This document shows, piece after piece, positions 47,725 through 56,828 of a DNA stretch of 64,000 nt. The notes under the pieces were generated by a model. It was not told where the DNA came from. It worked only from the letters and a program-made list of their open reading frames with translations, and ran no database searches. This DNA comes from Pseudomonas sp. GOM7. GTDB taxonomy: Bacteria; Pseudomonadota; Gammaproteobacteria; Pseudomonadales; Pseudomonadaceae. The DNA lies in NCBI RefSeq assembly GCF_026723825.1, contig NZ_CP113519.1, positions 1,116,001 through 1,180,000 of the forward strand. The letters are read 5' to 3'. The position numbers were made by a program, and so were the translations under genes. Position 1 is the stretch's first letter, and every line of letters begins with the position of its first letter.

Positions 47725-48333
47725 ATGAATCTTCTAACCTCCTCCTGGGCCCACGCCTGGTCAGATCTTGGCCTGCAGCCACCGCCAGGTCTGTTCGAGC
47801 AGCTCGTCCGTGCCTACGAGGAACCCCAGCGGCACTATCACTCGTTGCAGCACCTGCGCGAGTGCCTTGGCCACTTCGAGCAGGCTCGGCATCTGGCGCA
47901 GCAGCCGGGCGAGGTGGCTATCGCGCTCTGGTTTCACGATGCCATCTACGATGTGCGTGGCAAGGACAATGAGCGGCGTAGCGCGGACTGGGCCATCGAG
48001 ACGCTGGCGGCTGCTCAGGCCGATCAGGCGACGCTCGCGCGGGTCGAGCAACTGATCATGGCCACCCGGCATGACGCAACACCAAGCGTCGCGGATGAGC
48101 AGTTGCTGGTGGATATCGACCTGGCCATTCTCGGGGCCGCGCCGGAGCAGTTTGCCGAATACGACGCCCAGGTGCGCGCCGAGTACGCCTGGGTGCCGGG
48201 CTGGGTGTACCGCATGAAGCGGCGCAGCGTGCTCAAGGGCTTTCTGGCGCGCCCTCGGCTATACAACACGCAGCATTTCAGGCAGCGCTATGAGGCACAG
48301 GCGCGAATCAACCTGGCAGGTGCTATCGGCTAA
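47725..48333 (+). CDS. Predicted metal-dependent HD-superfamily phosphohydrolase
   Basis: The ATG at 47725 gives 202 residues; the frame extends back to a TTG at 47704 without support. The protein matches a conserved family of stand-alone HD-type hydrolases: YHSLQHLRECL, LWFHDAIYDVRGKDNERRSA (HD pair) and a later ATRHDA. Two histidine-aspartate clusters would bind metal. Substrate is unknown. It sits between the acetyltransferase and a diguanylate cyclase gene within the sbcD-sbcC interval. Confidence 0.85.
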   Translation: MNLLTSSWAHAWSDLGLQPPPGLFEQLVRAYEEPQRHYHSLQHLRECLGHFEQARHLAQQPGEVAIALWFHDAIYDVRGKDNERRSADWAIETLAAAQADQATLARVEQLIMATRHDATPSVADEQLLVDIDLAILGAAPEQFAEYDAQVRAEYAWVPGWVYRMKRRSVLKGFLARPRLYNTQHFRQRYEAQARINLAGAIG

Positions 48334-48452
48334 GCGCTACCGACACTGAGCAGGCCACTCCATGTGCAGCATGGCTTATAAAGGCTGAGAGCTCTCGCGC
48401 CAGGCGTTCTATGCTGTGATCGAGGGCTTTCTGATTGGGGAGCGAAAGTGCC

Positions 48453-49544
48453 GTGATCAATATGTTGGCGCGCTCGCTGGATCCGTTGCTGGGTGTACCT
48501 GAGGCGACACGACAGGCGTTCGAGGAGTGGTATCGGCAGGCCAAGATTGCGCAGATTCGTTACGTCGCTTTCCTGACCATGGTGCTGTACCTGATCTACG
48601 CCGGCATCGAGCAGAACGTGGAGAGCGATCAGCCGTTTGCGCGATTGCTCATCCATGCACTGCTGGTGCCCGGTGCGCTGCTGGCCATCGGCTTGCTGAG
48701 CTTTTACCCCAGGCGGCAGTCCTGGATGCTGGGCCTGCTGACGGTGGCTCCGATCGTGTCGGTGGTGGCCAATCTCTACTTCAACTTCGGTACGCCGCGC
48801 TTTGCCCTCTATGCGCCGGAAATCTATCTGAACCTGATGTGGACCTTCGCCATCTCGGGTTTGGCGCTGAAGCGGGCCATGGGCACCTCGCTGGTGTCGC
48901 TGGCAGCGATTCTGCTGGTCACCCTCGAGGACTCGCTCGCGCCTGGCCCACAGCGGTTGCACCTGATCTGGATACTGGCGTCGTTCTCCTTCGGCCTGCT
49001 CAGCGCCATCATGCTGGAGCGGGCACACAAGCTGATGTTCCTGCATCAGGGCAGCCTGGAGCGGAGTGCCAACCTCGACAGCTTGACCGGCTTGTGGAAC
49101 CGCTCCTGCACGCAGCGCTTTCTGGCCGATGAGGTGGAGCGCGCCAATCGCTATGGCACTCGCTTTTCCGTGGTGCTGATCGATATCGATCACTTCAAGC
49201 AGGTCAACGATACCCATGGGCATGCCGTGGGTGACAAGGTGCTGTGCCAGTTCGCCGCCTTGCTGCGCGACAGCGTGCGGGTGGTGGACAGGGTCGGGCG
49301 GCTGGGCGGCGAGGAATTCCTCATCCTCTTGCCGGAGATCGGCGCACGTCAGGCGCAATTGGCGGTAAAGGCGTTGCAACGGCGTATCAATGGCTTCGAG
49401 TTCGATACCGTGCAGAGCAAGACGGCCAGCTTCGGCATCGCCGAGTATCGAGCGGGTGAAAGCGCCGATAACCTCATGCTGCGCGCCGATCAGGCCTTGT
49501 ACCGCGCCAAGGCGGCAGGCCGTGATTGCATCGAGGTGCTGTGA
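48453..49544 (+). CDS. Membrane-bound diguanylate cyclase
   Basis: With the GTG at 48453 (GGGGAGCGA upstream) the protein has 363 residues; an ATG at 48462 is an alternative. About six hydrophobic segments occupy residues 38-190. They are followed by a GGDEF domain starting LDSLTGLWNR, with active-site GGEEF at 285-289 and an I-site RVVD at 276-279, exactly five residues before it. It should therefore synthesise c-di-GMP and be feedback inhibited. The membrane part would sense an unknown signal. It lies in the sbcD-sbcC interval. Confidence 0.9.
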   Translation: MINMLARSLDPLLGVPEATRQAFEEWYRQAKIAQIRYVAFLTMVLYLIYAGIEQNVESDQPFARLLIHALLVPGALLAIGLLSFYPRRQSWMLGLLTVAPIVSVVANLYFNFGTPRFALYAPEIYLNLMWTFAISGLALKRAMGTSLVSLAAILLVTLEDSLAPGPQRLHLIWILASFSFGLLSAIMLERAHKLMFLHQGSLERSANLDSLTGLWNRSCTQRFLADEVERANRYGTRFSVVLIDIDHFKQVNDTHGHAVGDKVLCQFAALLRDSVRVVDRVGRLGGEEFLILLPEIGARQAQLAVKALQRRINGFEFDTVQSKTASFGIAEYRAGESADNLMLRADQALYRAKAAGRDCIEVL

Positions 49545-49623
49545 ATCCAGCGCAGAGCGATAGAACTCGGGTGCCGGGCCGACCTCGAACAGGCATAAGA
49601 AGCGTTATCGAGCAGAGGCTGCC

Positions 49624-49992
49624 ATGCACTTACCTTCACTCAAGATTGCCATTTCCCTGACTGTGCTGCTGGCCTGCGCCGCATGCAGCGGCACGCCTGA
49701 GCGAACGACGGCAGGTGCTGTCACGGACGGATGGCTGGGCCGCTGGAGCGGGCCTGAAGGCACCTACCTGGAGATCACCGGTACGCCCGATGACTACCGT
49801 CTGACCATTGCCAACCTCGACGGCCCACGGCGTTTCGTCGGGCGTGCGCAGGGAGCGCAGATCGTCTTCGTGCGTGATGGCGTGGTCGAGACCCTCACGG
49901 CCACCGATGGCGAAGCCACCGGGATGAAATGGTTGCAGGACAAGCACAACTGCCTGACCGTGCGCAGCGGCGAGGGCTATTGCCGCGACTGA
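49624..49992 (+). CDS. Small putative lipoprotein
   Basis: The 122-residue product has a signal peptide with a lipobox-like ACAAC (Cys21) and a compact mature domain of about 100 residues. That domain begins GWLGRWSGPEGTYLEITG, reminiscent of small beta-barrel lipoproteins, and ends with Cys pairs (NCLTV, GYCRD). No function can be assigned. It is the last gene before sbcC; about 50 bases separate them. Confidence 0.7.
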   Translation: MHLPSLKIAISLTVLLACAACSGTPERTTAGAVTDGWLGRWSGPEGTYLEITGTPDDYRLTIANLDGPRRFVGRAQGAQIVFVRDGVVETLTATDGEATGMKWLQDKHNCLTVRSGEGYCRD

Positions 49993-50045
49993 ATCCTCGC
50001 TTGGATATGCCAGAATGACCGCCTTCAACGGCTTACGACCTGTGC

Positions 50046-53000
50046 ATGAAAATCCTCAGCCTGCGCCTCAAGAACCTCAATTCCCTCAAGGGCGAATGGA
50101 AGATCGACTTCGCCGCCGAGCCCTTCGCCGGCAGCGGCCTGTTCGCCATCACCGGGCCGACTGGCGCCGGCAAGACCACCTTGCTCGACGCCATCTGCCT
50201 GGCCCTGTATCACCGCACGCCGCGCATGAGCACGCTGTCGGCCAGCGGCAACGAACTGATGACCCGGCACACCGCCGACTGCCTGGCGGAGGTCGAGTTC
50301 GAGGTGAAGGGGCAGGGCTACCGCGCCTTCTGGAGCCAGCGCCGCGCGCGCGACAAGATCGACGGCGCGCTGCAGGCGCCCAAGGTGGAGCTGGCGCGTA
50401 TCGCCGATGGCGAAATCCTTACCGACAAGATCCGCGAGAAGGAACATCTCACCGCCGAGCTGACTGGCCTGGATTTCGAGCGCTTCACCAAGTCCATGCT
50501 GCTGGCCCAGGGCGGTTTCGCCGCCTTTCTCGAAGCCAATGCCAACCAGCGCGCCGAACTGCTGGAGGAACTGACCGGCACCGAGGTCTACGGGCAGATT
50601 TCCCAGCAGGTCTATGAGCGCACCAAGGCCGCCGAACAGGCACTGGGCCTGCTGAAAAGCCGCGCCCAGGGCATGGAGCTGCTGGACGAGGCGCAGCGCA
50701 GCGAATTGCAGGCCGAAGCCGAACGCCTGGCGCAGGAACAGGCACCGCTGCTTGCCGAGCAACAGGCGCTGCTGGCGCAGCAGCGCTGGCGGGAGGCGTT
50801 GCAGCGTGCCGAGCAGCAGGCCGCCGAGGCCACACAAGGGCTGGAGCGGGCCCAGCAGCGCCAGGCCGCTGCGGCCAATGATCTGCAGCGCCTGGCCGCC
50901 AGCGAGCCTGCCGCGCGCCTGCTGCCGCTGCACCAGGCCTGGCAGCAGGCGCAGCACGACAGTCAGCAGGCCGAGCGAGCTTTGCTTGAGCTGCGTGAGC
51001 AAATGCAGGCGTGCGCCGAGCGTGAACGCCAGGCGCTGTGGCAGGCCTGCCGTCATGCGGCGCACTGGCGTGAGCAGCGCCAGGTGGCGCTGACCCAGGT
51101 GCAGCACCAGCACGGCGAGGTGCAGGCATGGCTGAGTGAACGCAGCCAGCATGCACGCCTGGGCGGGTTGCTCAGCGGTTGGGACGAGCGCTTCACGCAA
51201 CGGGCCAAGGCCGAGCAGGCACTGCAGACTGCGCAAGCGCGACTGGACGAATCCAGCGCGCAGCTCGCCACCTTGCAACGCCAGCGTGAGGAGCAGGGCG
51301 CGCGCCTGGCGCAGGCTCAGCAGCAGGTGCAGCAGGCGCGCGATGCCGAGGCGCGGCAGCAGGCAAGCATGCAAGACCTGTTGGGTGAGGCAGGAGAGGC
51401 CGGCTTGCGCCAGGACTGGCAGCGCCTGCAAGCACGCAGCCGAGTGTTCGACCGCCTGCAGCAATTGGCGCAGAGCCGTGAGGCTCTGAACGCCCAACTG
51501 GCCGAGCTGCCGCCGCGCCTGGCCGAGTTGCAGCGCCAGCAGGCGTACAAGAACACCGAGATCAACGCCCTGCGCGAGCGCTACAAGGCACTCAAGCAGC
51601 AGGTCACCGACAAGGAAAAGCTGCTGGAGCAGGAGCAGCGCATTCAGGATCTGGAGGCGTATCGTGCCCGTTTGCAACCGGGCGACGCCTGCCCCCTGTG
51701 CGGCTCGCACGAGCATCCGGCGATCAGTCAATACCAGGCGCTGAACGTCTCCGCCACCGAACAGGCCCTGGCGCAATGCCGCAGCGAACTGAGCGAGCTG
51801 GAGAACCAGGGTGCCAACCTGCGTGATGAGCTGACCCGCCTGGCCGCGCAGATCGAACAGGTGCAGCAGCAACAGGCTCAGGCCCAGGCGCAGTTGCAGC
51901 CGCTGGATCAGCAGTGGCAGCAGCAACTGCGCGAGCATGACATCCGCCTGCAAGGTGCCGCCGAACTGAGCCACCTGCAACAGCAGCACGAGCAGCAACT
52001 GGCCGCACTGCAAGCACGCCTGGAGGCCGTGCAGGCGCAGCAGACTGAGCTGCAGCGCATGGGCGAGCAGCGCCAGAGGGCCGAGCGCCAGCAGGCCGAG
52101 GCGCAACAGCAGCAGGCCTTGCTCGATCGCGATATCGCCAACACCCAGGCGCGCCTCACCGAGCAACAGGCGCATCTCGGCCAGCTCCAGGCCGAGCAGG
52201 CGCAGCAGGCCCAAGCGCTGCTGGCCAGCCTGGAGGGCTTCGCCAGCGAGCTGCCCGCCGATGGCGAGGGCTGGTTGGCGCAGCAGAAAGCCAACTGGCT
52301 GGCCTGGCAGAATGCGCAGGCGCGCCAGCAGCAGTTGCACGAGAGTGAACGCGAGGCGCAGCGGCAACTGGACGAAGCCCAGGCGCAGGCCGAGCAATGG
52401 CAGCAACGCTGGCAGGACGCAGGCGCACCGAGCCTGGAGGAACCCGCAGCGACGGCCAACCCACAGCAGGCTCTGGGCGAGGCAGCCGAGCGGCTGGCCG
52501 CGAGCCAGCGTGAACGCGACGGTCTGGCTGGCAGCGAGCAGGCTCAGGTGGCGTTGCTGGAACGCCTGCAGCTACGTCAGGAGGAGTGCCGGCAGGCCTG
52601 GCAGCAGGCGTTGACGAGCAGTCCCTTCGCCGATCAGGCGGCGTTCGAGGCTGCCGTGCTGAGCGAAGACGAACGCCAGCGGCTGACGGCGTTCAAGGCC
52701 GAACTGGAGCGCGCCCACACCCAGGCCACGACCTTGCTGGCCGCAGCTCAGGCCGAGGTGCAGCGCTTGCAGGCCGAACCGCAGACCCCCTTGGGCCTGG
52801 CCGAGCTGACCGAGCAGATTGAGGCCTTGCAGGCGCGTTTGCGCAGCCTGAGCGAACGCCAGGGCGAGCTGCGCGCGCAGTTGCAGGCCGACGATGCGCG
52901 GCGCAGCAGCCAGCAGGCGCTGTTCGCCGAGATCGATGCGCAGGCCGACGAACATGCCCTGTGGCAGCAGCTCAACGGATTGATCGGTTCGGCCGATGGC

Positions 53001-53480
53001 GCCAAGTTCCGCAAGTTCGCCCAGGGCCTGACCCTCGACCACCTGATCCACCTGGCCAACCGCCAACTGACGCGCCTGCATGGGCGCTACCAGTTGGCGC
53101 GCAAGGGCAGCGGCGAGCTGGAGCTGGAGGTACGCGACACCTGGCAGGCCGACGTGGCGCGCGACTGCCGCACGCTGTCCGGTGGCGAGAGCTTTCTGGT
53201 CAGCCTGGCGCTGGCCCTGGCGCTGTCGGATCTGGTCAGCCACAAGACCAGCATCGATTCGCTGTTTCTCGACGAAGGTTTCGGCACCCTCGATGGCGAA
53301 ACGCTGGAGGTGGCGCTGGATGCCCTGGACAACCTCAATGCCAGTGGCAAGACCATCGGCGTGATCAGCCACGTCGAGGCGATGAAGGAACGTATTCCCG
53401 TACAGTTGCGGGTGCACAAGGGCGTCGGCCTCGGCTACAGCCGGCTCGATGCGCGTTTTGCGGTGAAGGAAGGAGCATGA
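50046..53480 (+). CDS. sbcC: Exonuclease subunit SbcC
   Basis: SbcC is the Rad50-like SMC ATPase that drives the SbcD nuclease. The 1144-residue protein has Walker A GPTGAGKT (37-44), a long Gln/Ala/Glu-rich coiled coil broken by the zinc hook CPLC (Cys549, Cys552), a second coiled coil, then signature LSGGESF and Walker B SLFLDEGFGTLD. It starts MKILSLRLKNLNSLKG as in other SbcC proteins. No strong ribosome-binding site is visible before the ATG. sbcD is 5.26 kb upstream, so expression is no longer coupled in the usual way. It overlaps the next gene by 4 bases. Confidence 0.95.
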   Translation: MKILSLRLKNLNSLKGEWKIDFAAEPFAGSGLFAITGPTGAGKTTLLDAICLALYHRTPRMSTLSASGNELMTRHTADCLAEVEFEVKGQGYRAFWSQRRARDKIDGALQAPKVELARIADGEILTDKIREKEHLTAELTGLDFERFTKSMLLAQGGFAAFLEANANQRAELLEELTGTEVYGQISQQVYERTKAAEQALGLLKSRAQGMELLDEAQRSELQAEAERLAQEQAPLLAEQQALLAQQRWREALQRAEQQAAEATQGLERAQQRQAAAANDLQRLAASEPAARLLPLHQAWQQAQHDSQQAERALLELREQMQACAERERQALWQACRHAAHWREQRQVALTQVQHQHGEVQAWLSERSQHARLGGLLSGWDERFTQRAKAEQALQTAQARLDESSAQLATLQRQREEQGARLAQAQQQVQQARDAEARQQASMQDLLGEAGEAGLRQDWQRLQARSRVFDRLQQLAQSREALNAQLAELPPRLAELQRQQAYKNTEINALRERYKALKQQVTDKEKLLEQEQRIQDLEAYRARLQPGDACPLCGSHEHPAISQYQALNVSATEQALAQCRSELSELENQGANLRDELTRLAAQIEQVQQQQAQAQAQLQPLDQQWQQQLREHDIRLQGAAELSHLQQQHEQQLAALQARLEAVQAQQTELQRMGEQRQRAERQQAEAQQQQALLDRDIANTQARLTEQQAHLGQLQAEQAQQAQALLASLEGFASELPADGEGWLAQQKANWLAWQNAQARQQQLHESEREAQRQLDEAQAQAEQWQQRWQDAGAPSLEEPAATANPQQALGEAAERLAASQRERDGLAGSEQAQVALLERLQLRQEECRQAWQQALTSSPFADQAAFEAAVLSEDERQRLTAFKAELERAHTQATTLLAAAQAEVQRLQAEPQTPLGLAELTEQIEALQARLRSLSERQGELRAQLQADDARRSSQQALFAEIDAQADEHALWQQLNGLIGSADGAKFRKFAQGLTLDHLIHLANRQLTRLHGRYQLARKGSGELELEVRDTWQADVARDCRTLSGGESFLVSLALALALSDLVSHKTSIDSLFLDEGFGTLDGETLEVALDALDNLNASGKTIGVISHVEAMKERIPVQLRVHKGVGLGYSRLDARFAVKEGA

Positions 53481-54025
53481 TCATGCTGATGCGAGCGAAG
53501 GATTCCACCCTGCTGCTGATCGATCTGCAGGAGCGTCTGCTGCCGGCCATCGACGGCGGCGCGGCGGTGGTCGAGCAGGCCGCCTGGCTGGTACAGGTGG
53601 CGCAGCGGCTCGACGTGCCGGTGATCGCCACCGAGCAGTACCCCAAGGGACTGGGCACCACCGCAGCGGAACTGCGCGCGCTGCTGCCGGACGTGGGGCT
53701 GCGCGAGAAGATTCATTTTGCCGCCACCGCAGGCGCTGGGGTGTTCGACCTGCCCGGCGGCGAGCGCCAGCAGTTCATCGTTTGCGGCACGGAAACCCAC
53801 GTCTGCGTGCTGCAGACAGTGCTTGGTCTGCTGGCGGCGGGGCGCGAGGTGTTCGTGGTGGACGAGGCCGTTGGCTCGCGCCGCCTGCGCGACAAGGCTC
53901 TGGGCCTGGCGCGCATGGAGCGCGCCGGGGCAGTGATCGTGTCGCGTGAGATGGTCGCCTTCGAGTGGCTGGAGCAAGCCGGCACCGAGACGTTTCGCGA
54001 GGTCAGCCGGGCCTTTATCCGCTGA
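53477..54025 (+). CDS. Isochorismatase-family hydrolase
   Basis: The cysteine-hydrolase-fold protein has 182 residues from the ATG at 53477, which overlaps the sbcC stop (ATGA); other ATGs follow at 53483 and 53489. The triad fits Asp16 (LLLIDLQERL), Lys78 (REKIHF) and Cys110 (GTETHVCVLQT), with the cis-peptide before ETH. Members hydrolyse amides or enol ethers such as nicotinamide or isochorismate, but the substrate is not evident. A half REP-like element follows at about 54032. Confidence 0.9.
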   Translation: MIMLMRAKDSTLLLIDLQERLLPAIDGGAAVVEQAAWLVQVAQRLDVPVIATEQYPKGLGTTAAELRALLPDVGLREKIHFAATAGAGVFDLPGGERQQFIVCGTETHVCVLQTVLGLLAAGREVFVVDEAVGSRRLRDKALGLARMERAGAVIVSREMVAFEWLEQAGTETFREVSRAFIR

Positions 54026-54031
54026 GCCGGA

Positions 54032-54055
54032 CGTAGCCCGGATGAAATCCGGGGA
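54032..54055. repeat. Half REP-like element (GTAGCCCGGATGAAATCCGGGG)
   Basis: This is one hairpin of the GTAGCCCGGATGNAATCCGGGG family, starting a few bases after the isochorismatase-like gene stop. The partner hairpin found in other copies is missing here. Confidence 0.7.
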
Positions 54056-54147
54056 TACCCCAGCAAACGCGATGACGAACACCTGATTCCTCAGTGCTGG
54101 AACTAGCGCTAGAGTGCTGCCCTCCCATGCTTGTGGATATTTCCCCC

Positions 54148-55392
54148 ATGACCTTCGCTGCCTGGCTGACCCTCGGCCTGTTCGTGCTCACCTATCTCGG
54201 CATGGCTGCCGGAGGCATCCGTGGCTTGCGTGTCGACCGTAGCTGGATCGCCTGCAGTGCCGCCGTGCTGCTGCTGGTCAGCGGCGCGCTGAGCATGCCG
54301 GAGGCTGCGCAGCACCTCGACCCCGGCGCGCTGTTGCTGCTGCTGGCGCTGATGCTGGTGTCCGCGCAGTTCGATTTCTCCGGCGTCTATGCCTGGCTCA
54401 ATCGCTACCTCACCCGGCACGCCACGCGCCCGACCCTGTTGCTGGCCGGCGTGGTGCTGCTAGGCGGTCTGCTCTCGGCGATTCTGGTCAACGATATCGT
54501 CGCCTTCGCCCTGACCCCGCTGCTCTGCCGCAGCCTGCAGCAACGTGGGTTGGAGCCGCGGCCCTTCCTGCTGGCGCTGGCCTTGTCGTGCAATGCCGGC
54601 TCCGCCGCCAGCCTGATCGGCAACCCGCAGAACATCCTTATCGGTCAGGCCGGCGGCCTGGATTTCTGGGGCTACGTGGCCGTGGCCGGCCCGCCCGCGC
54701 TGGCCGCCATGGTCATCGTCCATGGGGTGATCTGGCTGCAGTGGCGGCGGCGCTGGGGGCAAGCCAAGCCCCTGACGGCGAGCGACATGCCGGTGGAGCA
54801 GGTCTATGGCGCGCACAGTTACCTCAAGCCGCTGCTGGCCAGCCTGGCCCTGCTGGCCCTGTTCGCCACCAGCATGCCGCGCGAGTTGTCGGCATTGCTG
54901 GTGGCGGTGCTGGTGATGGTGTCACGCCGAGTGGACAGCCGTGACTACGTGCACAAGGTGGACTGGAACCTGCTGCTGTTGTTCGTCGGCCTGTTCCTGG
55001 TCAGTGGCGCGGCGCTGCAACTGCCGCAGCTTGCCCAGGGGGCGGCGTGGCTGGCCGAACATGGCCTGTTGCCGCAGGGCGTGTGGTCGCTGGCCAGTGC
55101 TTCGTTGGTGGCGAGCAACCTGATCGGCAACGTGCCGTTCGTGGTGTTGCTGCTGGGGTTGATGCCGGAGCTGTCGCATTCGGTGCTGATCGGCCTGGCC
55201 GTGATGTCCACCCTGGCGGGCAACCTGCTGCTGATCGGCAGCGTGGTCAACCTGATCGTCGCCGAGGGGGCCAAGCGCCACGGCGTCAGCCTGGGCTTCG
55301 TCGACTATGCGCGCAGTGGCGTGCCAGTGACTTTGCTGAGCATGGCGCTGGCTGGGCTGTGGCTCGGGCTGGGTGGCTGGCTAGCCTGGTAG
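54148..55392 (+). CDS. SLC13 / ArsB-NhaD (ion transporter superfamily) membrane protein
   Basis: Started at the ATG 54148 the protein has 414 residues and about eleven hydrophobic segments; 54127 is a possible earlier start. The sequence VNDIVAFALTPLLC, SCNAGSAASLIGNPQN and a second half repeat (ASNLIGNVPFVVLLLGL, TLAGNLLLIGSVVNLIV) show the inverted-topology hairpins of ArsB/NhaD/DASS transporters. Substrate could be Na+/H+, arsenite or dicarboxylates; sequence does not decide. It ends 4 bases before the convergent nnrS gene. Confidence 0.85.
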   Translation: MTFAAWLTLGLFVLTYLGMAAGGIRGLRVDRSWIACSAAVLLLVSGALSMPEAAQHLDPGALLLLLALMLVSAQFDFSGVYAWLNRYLTRHATRPTLLLAGVVLLGGLLSAILVNDIVAFALTPLLCRSLQQRGLEPRPFLLALALSCNAGSAASLIGNPQNILIGQAGGLDFWGYVAVAGPPALAAMVIVHGVIWLQWRRRWGQAKPLTASDMPVEQVYGAHSYLKPLLASLALLALFATSMPRELSALLVAVLVMVSRRVDSRDYVHKVDWNLLLLFVGLFLVSGAALQLPQLAQGAAWLAEHGLLPQGVWSLASASLVASNLIGNVPFVVLLLGLMPELSHSVLIGLAVMSTLAGNLLLIGSVVNLIVAEGAKRHGVSLGFVDYARSGVPVTLLSMALAGLWLGLGGWLAW

Positions 55393-55396
55393 GCGT

Positions 55397-56572
55397 TCAC
55401 CCGGGATGCCCGTCCACCCGCGCCTGGCACAGCATCGGCGCATAGCGCAGAGCGAACAGGGCGAAGGCCAGGCCCCAGCAGAGCGCCGCCAGCCATAACC
55501 AGCCGCCACCTGCTACGACCCGAATCAGCGCGCCCAGGTTGACCAGGGCGAAGGCCCAGGCCATGGCCTGGGGCGGCTGCAGGGCGCGCCCGGTATGGCC
55601 GAGGCTGACCCGCGCCATCATCGCCAGGATCAGCCCGCCCATCGCGCCCACCGCCAAGGCATGGCTGGCCAGGCTGGATTGCGCCAGCCAGCCCAGGTGC
55701 CAGGCGGCCATGCCCAGGGTGGCGAGCAGCAGCCAGGCATAGGCCAGATGCAGCGACCACAGCAGCGGCACGCGCCAGATGCCGGGCAGGTGCCAGCGCC
55801 ACAGGCGCAGGCCGTGCAGCACCGCCAGCAGCATGAAGGGGATGGCCAGCCAGGGTCGGGGTTGCAGGTTGTGCCCGCTGGCGAACGCCGCTGCGACCAG
55901 CACACCACAGACCAGCAGCAGACGATCCAGCCAGGGATGGGCGGCGAAGGCTTCGACCCGGCCCAGGCCGCGCTGGGTGAAGAAGGGGATCACCCGCCCG
56001 CCGATCAGGCTCAGCAGCACGCCGATCAGCCACAACGCGGCCAGGGCGCCCCTGCGTTGCAGGCTGTCGTCGCCCTGCGCCAGACCGGTGAGAGTGAGCG
56101 TCTGGCACAGGGCGAGCAGGCTCAGCACCAGCAGGATGGGGTAGTTGTTGCGTTGTCGCGCAGCGATCAACTGGCGCGCCATCTGCACGATGAACAGGCC
56201 GACAAAGGCCAGTTGCAGGACGATCAGCAGGGCCAGCGGTACGGGGACGAACCAGGCCAGGCGCGCCGCCAGCCACAGCCCGCAGAGCAGTATCAAGGGG
56301 CGCCCGCTCAGGCCCGGACGGCCCGTCCAGTTCTGCACGGCGGTGAGCAGGAAGCCAGCGATGATCGCCAGACCGAAGCCGAAGGGCATCTCGTGGCGGT
56401 GCCAGGCCAGCATGCCACCGGGCACCGCTGGGCTCGCCAGCCCCTGCAGCACCGCCGCCCAGAGGGCGACGGCGAGCCCGGCGAACAGGGCGCCGGCGAG
56501 GAAGAACGGGCGAAAGCCCAGGCGCCAGAGCGGGGGGATGGCCAGTACCCGTTTGCGATCAAGCAATTGCAT
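55397..56572 (-). CDS. nnrS: NnrS family haem-copper membrane protein
   Basis: NnrS proteins are multi-spanning membrane proteins linked to protection from nitric oxide. The 391-residue protein has about twelve hydrophobic segments. It carries family features such as LWRLGFRPFFLAGALFA, WHRHEMPFGFGLAIIAGFLLTAV near the N terminus, and WHLGWLAQSSLASHALAVGAMGGL toward the C terminus, with conserved histidines likely to bind metal or haem. It overlaps ppyR by 14 bases and lies in the fhp cluster, as in P. aeruginosa PA2662 (from memory). Confidence 0.9.
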   Translation of the reverse strand: MQLLDRKRVLAIPPLWRLGFRPFFLAGALFAGLAVALWAAVLQGLASPAVPGGMLAWHRHEMPFGFGLAIIAGFLLTAVQNWTGRPGLSGRPLILLCGLWLAARLAWFVPVPLALLIVLQLAFVGLFIVQMARQLIAARQRNNYPILLVLSLLALCQTLTLTGLAQGDDSLQRRGALAALWLIGVLLSLIGGRVIPFFTQRGLGRVEAFAAHPWLDRLLLVCGVLVAAAFASGHNLQPRPWLAIPFMLLAVLHGLRLWRWHLPGIWRVPLLWSLHLAYAWLLLATLGMAAWHLGWLAQSSLASHALAVGAMGGLILAMMARVSLGHTGRALQPPQAMAWAFALVNLGALIRVVAGGGWLWLAALCWGLAFALFALRYAPMLCQARVDGHPG

Positions 56573-56810
56573 GCGCGCATGCCTCGTCTTTCAGGCGTTG
56601 CTGCGCGACCAGGCGCAGCACGTAGCCGATCTTCAAGATGCTGGGGCCGAGCAGCGTCAGACTGTGCGCCAGTACCAGCGTCGGCACGTTCAACTGCTTC
56701 TCCAGGCCATAGGCCGCGACCAGTCCCGCCAGCAGCAGGATCAGGCCGCCCCACAGCAACTGGCTGGACAAGTGCAGAATCTGCAGCGGTGGAAGATTCA
56801 GTGGGTACAT
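56559..56810 (-). CDS. ppyR: Small two-span membrane protein (PpyR-like)
   Basis: The 83-residue protein has two clear hydrophobic helices (about 13-34 and 43-63). Its position between fhp and nnrS is the same as that of PpyR (PA2663) in P. aeruginosa, a small membrane protein reported to affect psl and pyoverdine expression. The name rests mainly on that synteny and on size. It starts 18 bases after the fhp stop and overlaps nnrS, so the three are one operon. Confidence 0.7.
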   Translation of the reverse strand: MYPLNLPPLQILHLSSQLLWGGLILLLAGLVAAYGLEKQLNVPTLVLAHSLTLLGPSILKIGYVLRLVAQQRLKDEACAHAIA

Positions 56811-56828
56811 GGTTCACCTCCTCATCGT

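Noticed and set aside
50025..52406. 793-codon Leu-rich minus-strand frame
   Set aside because: It is the mirror of the Gln/Ala-rich coiled coil of sbcC and has no domain of its own.
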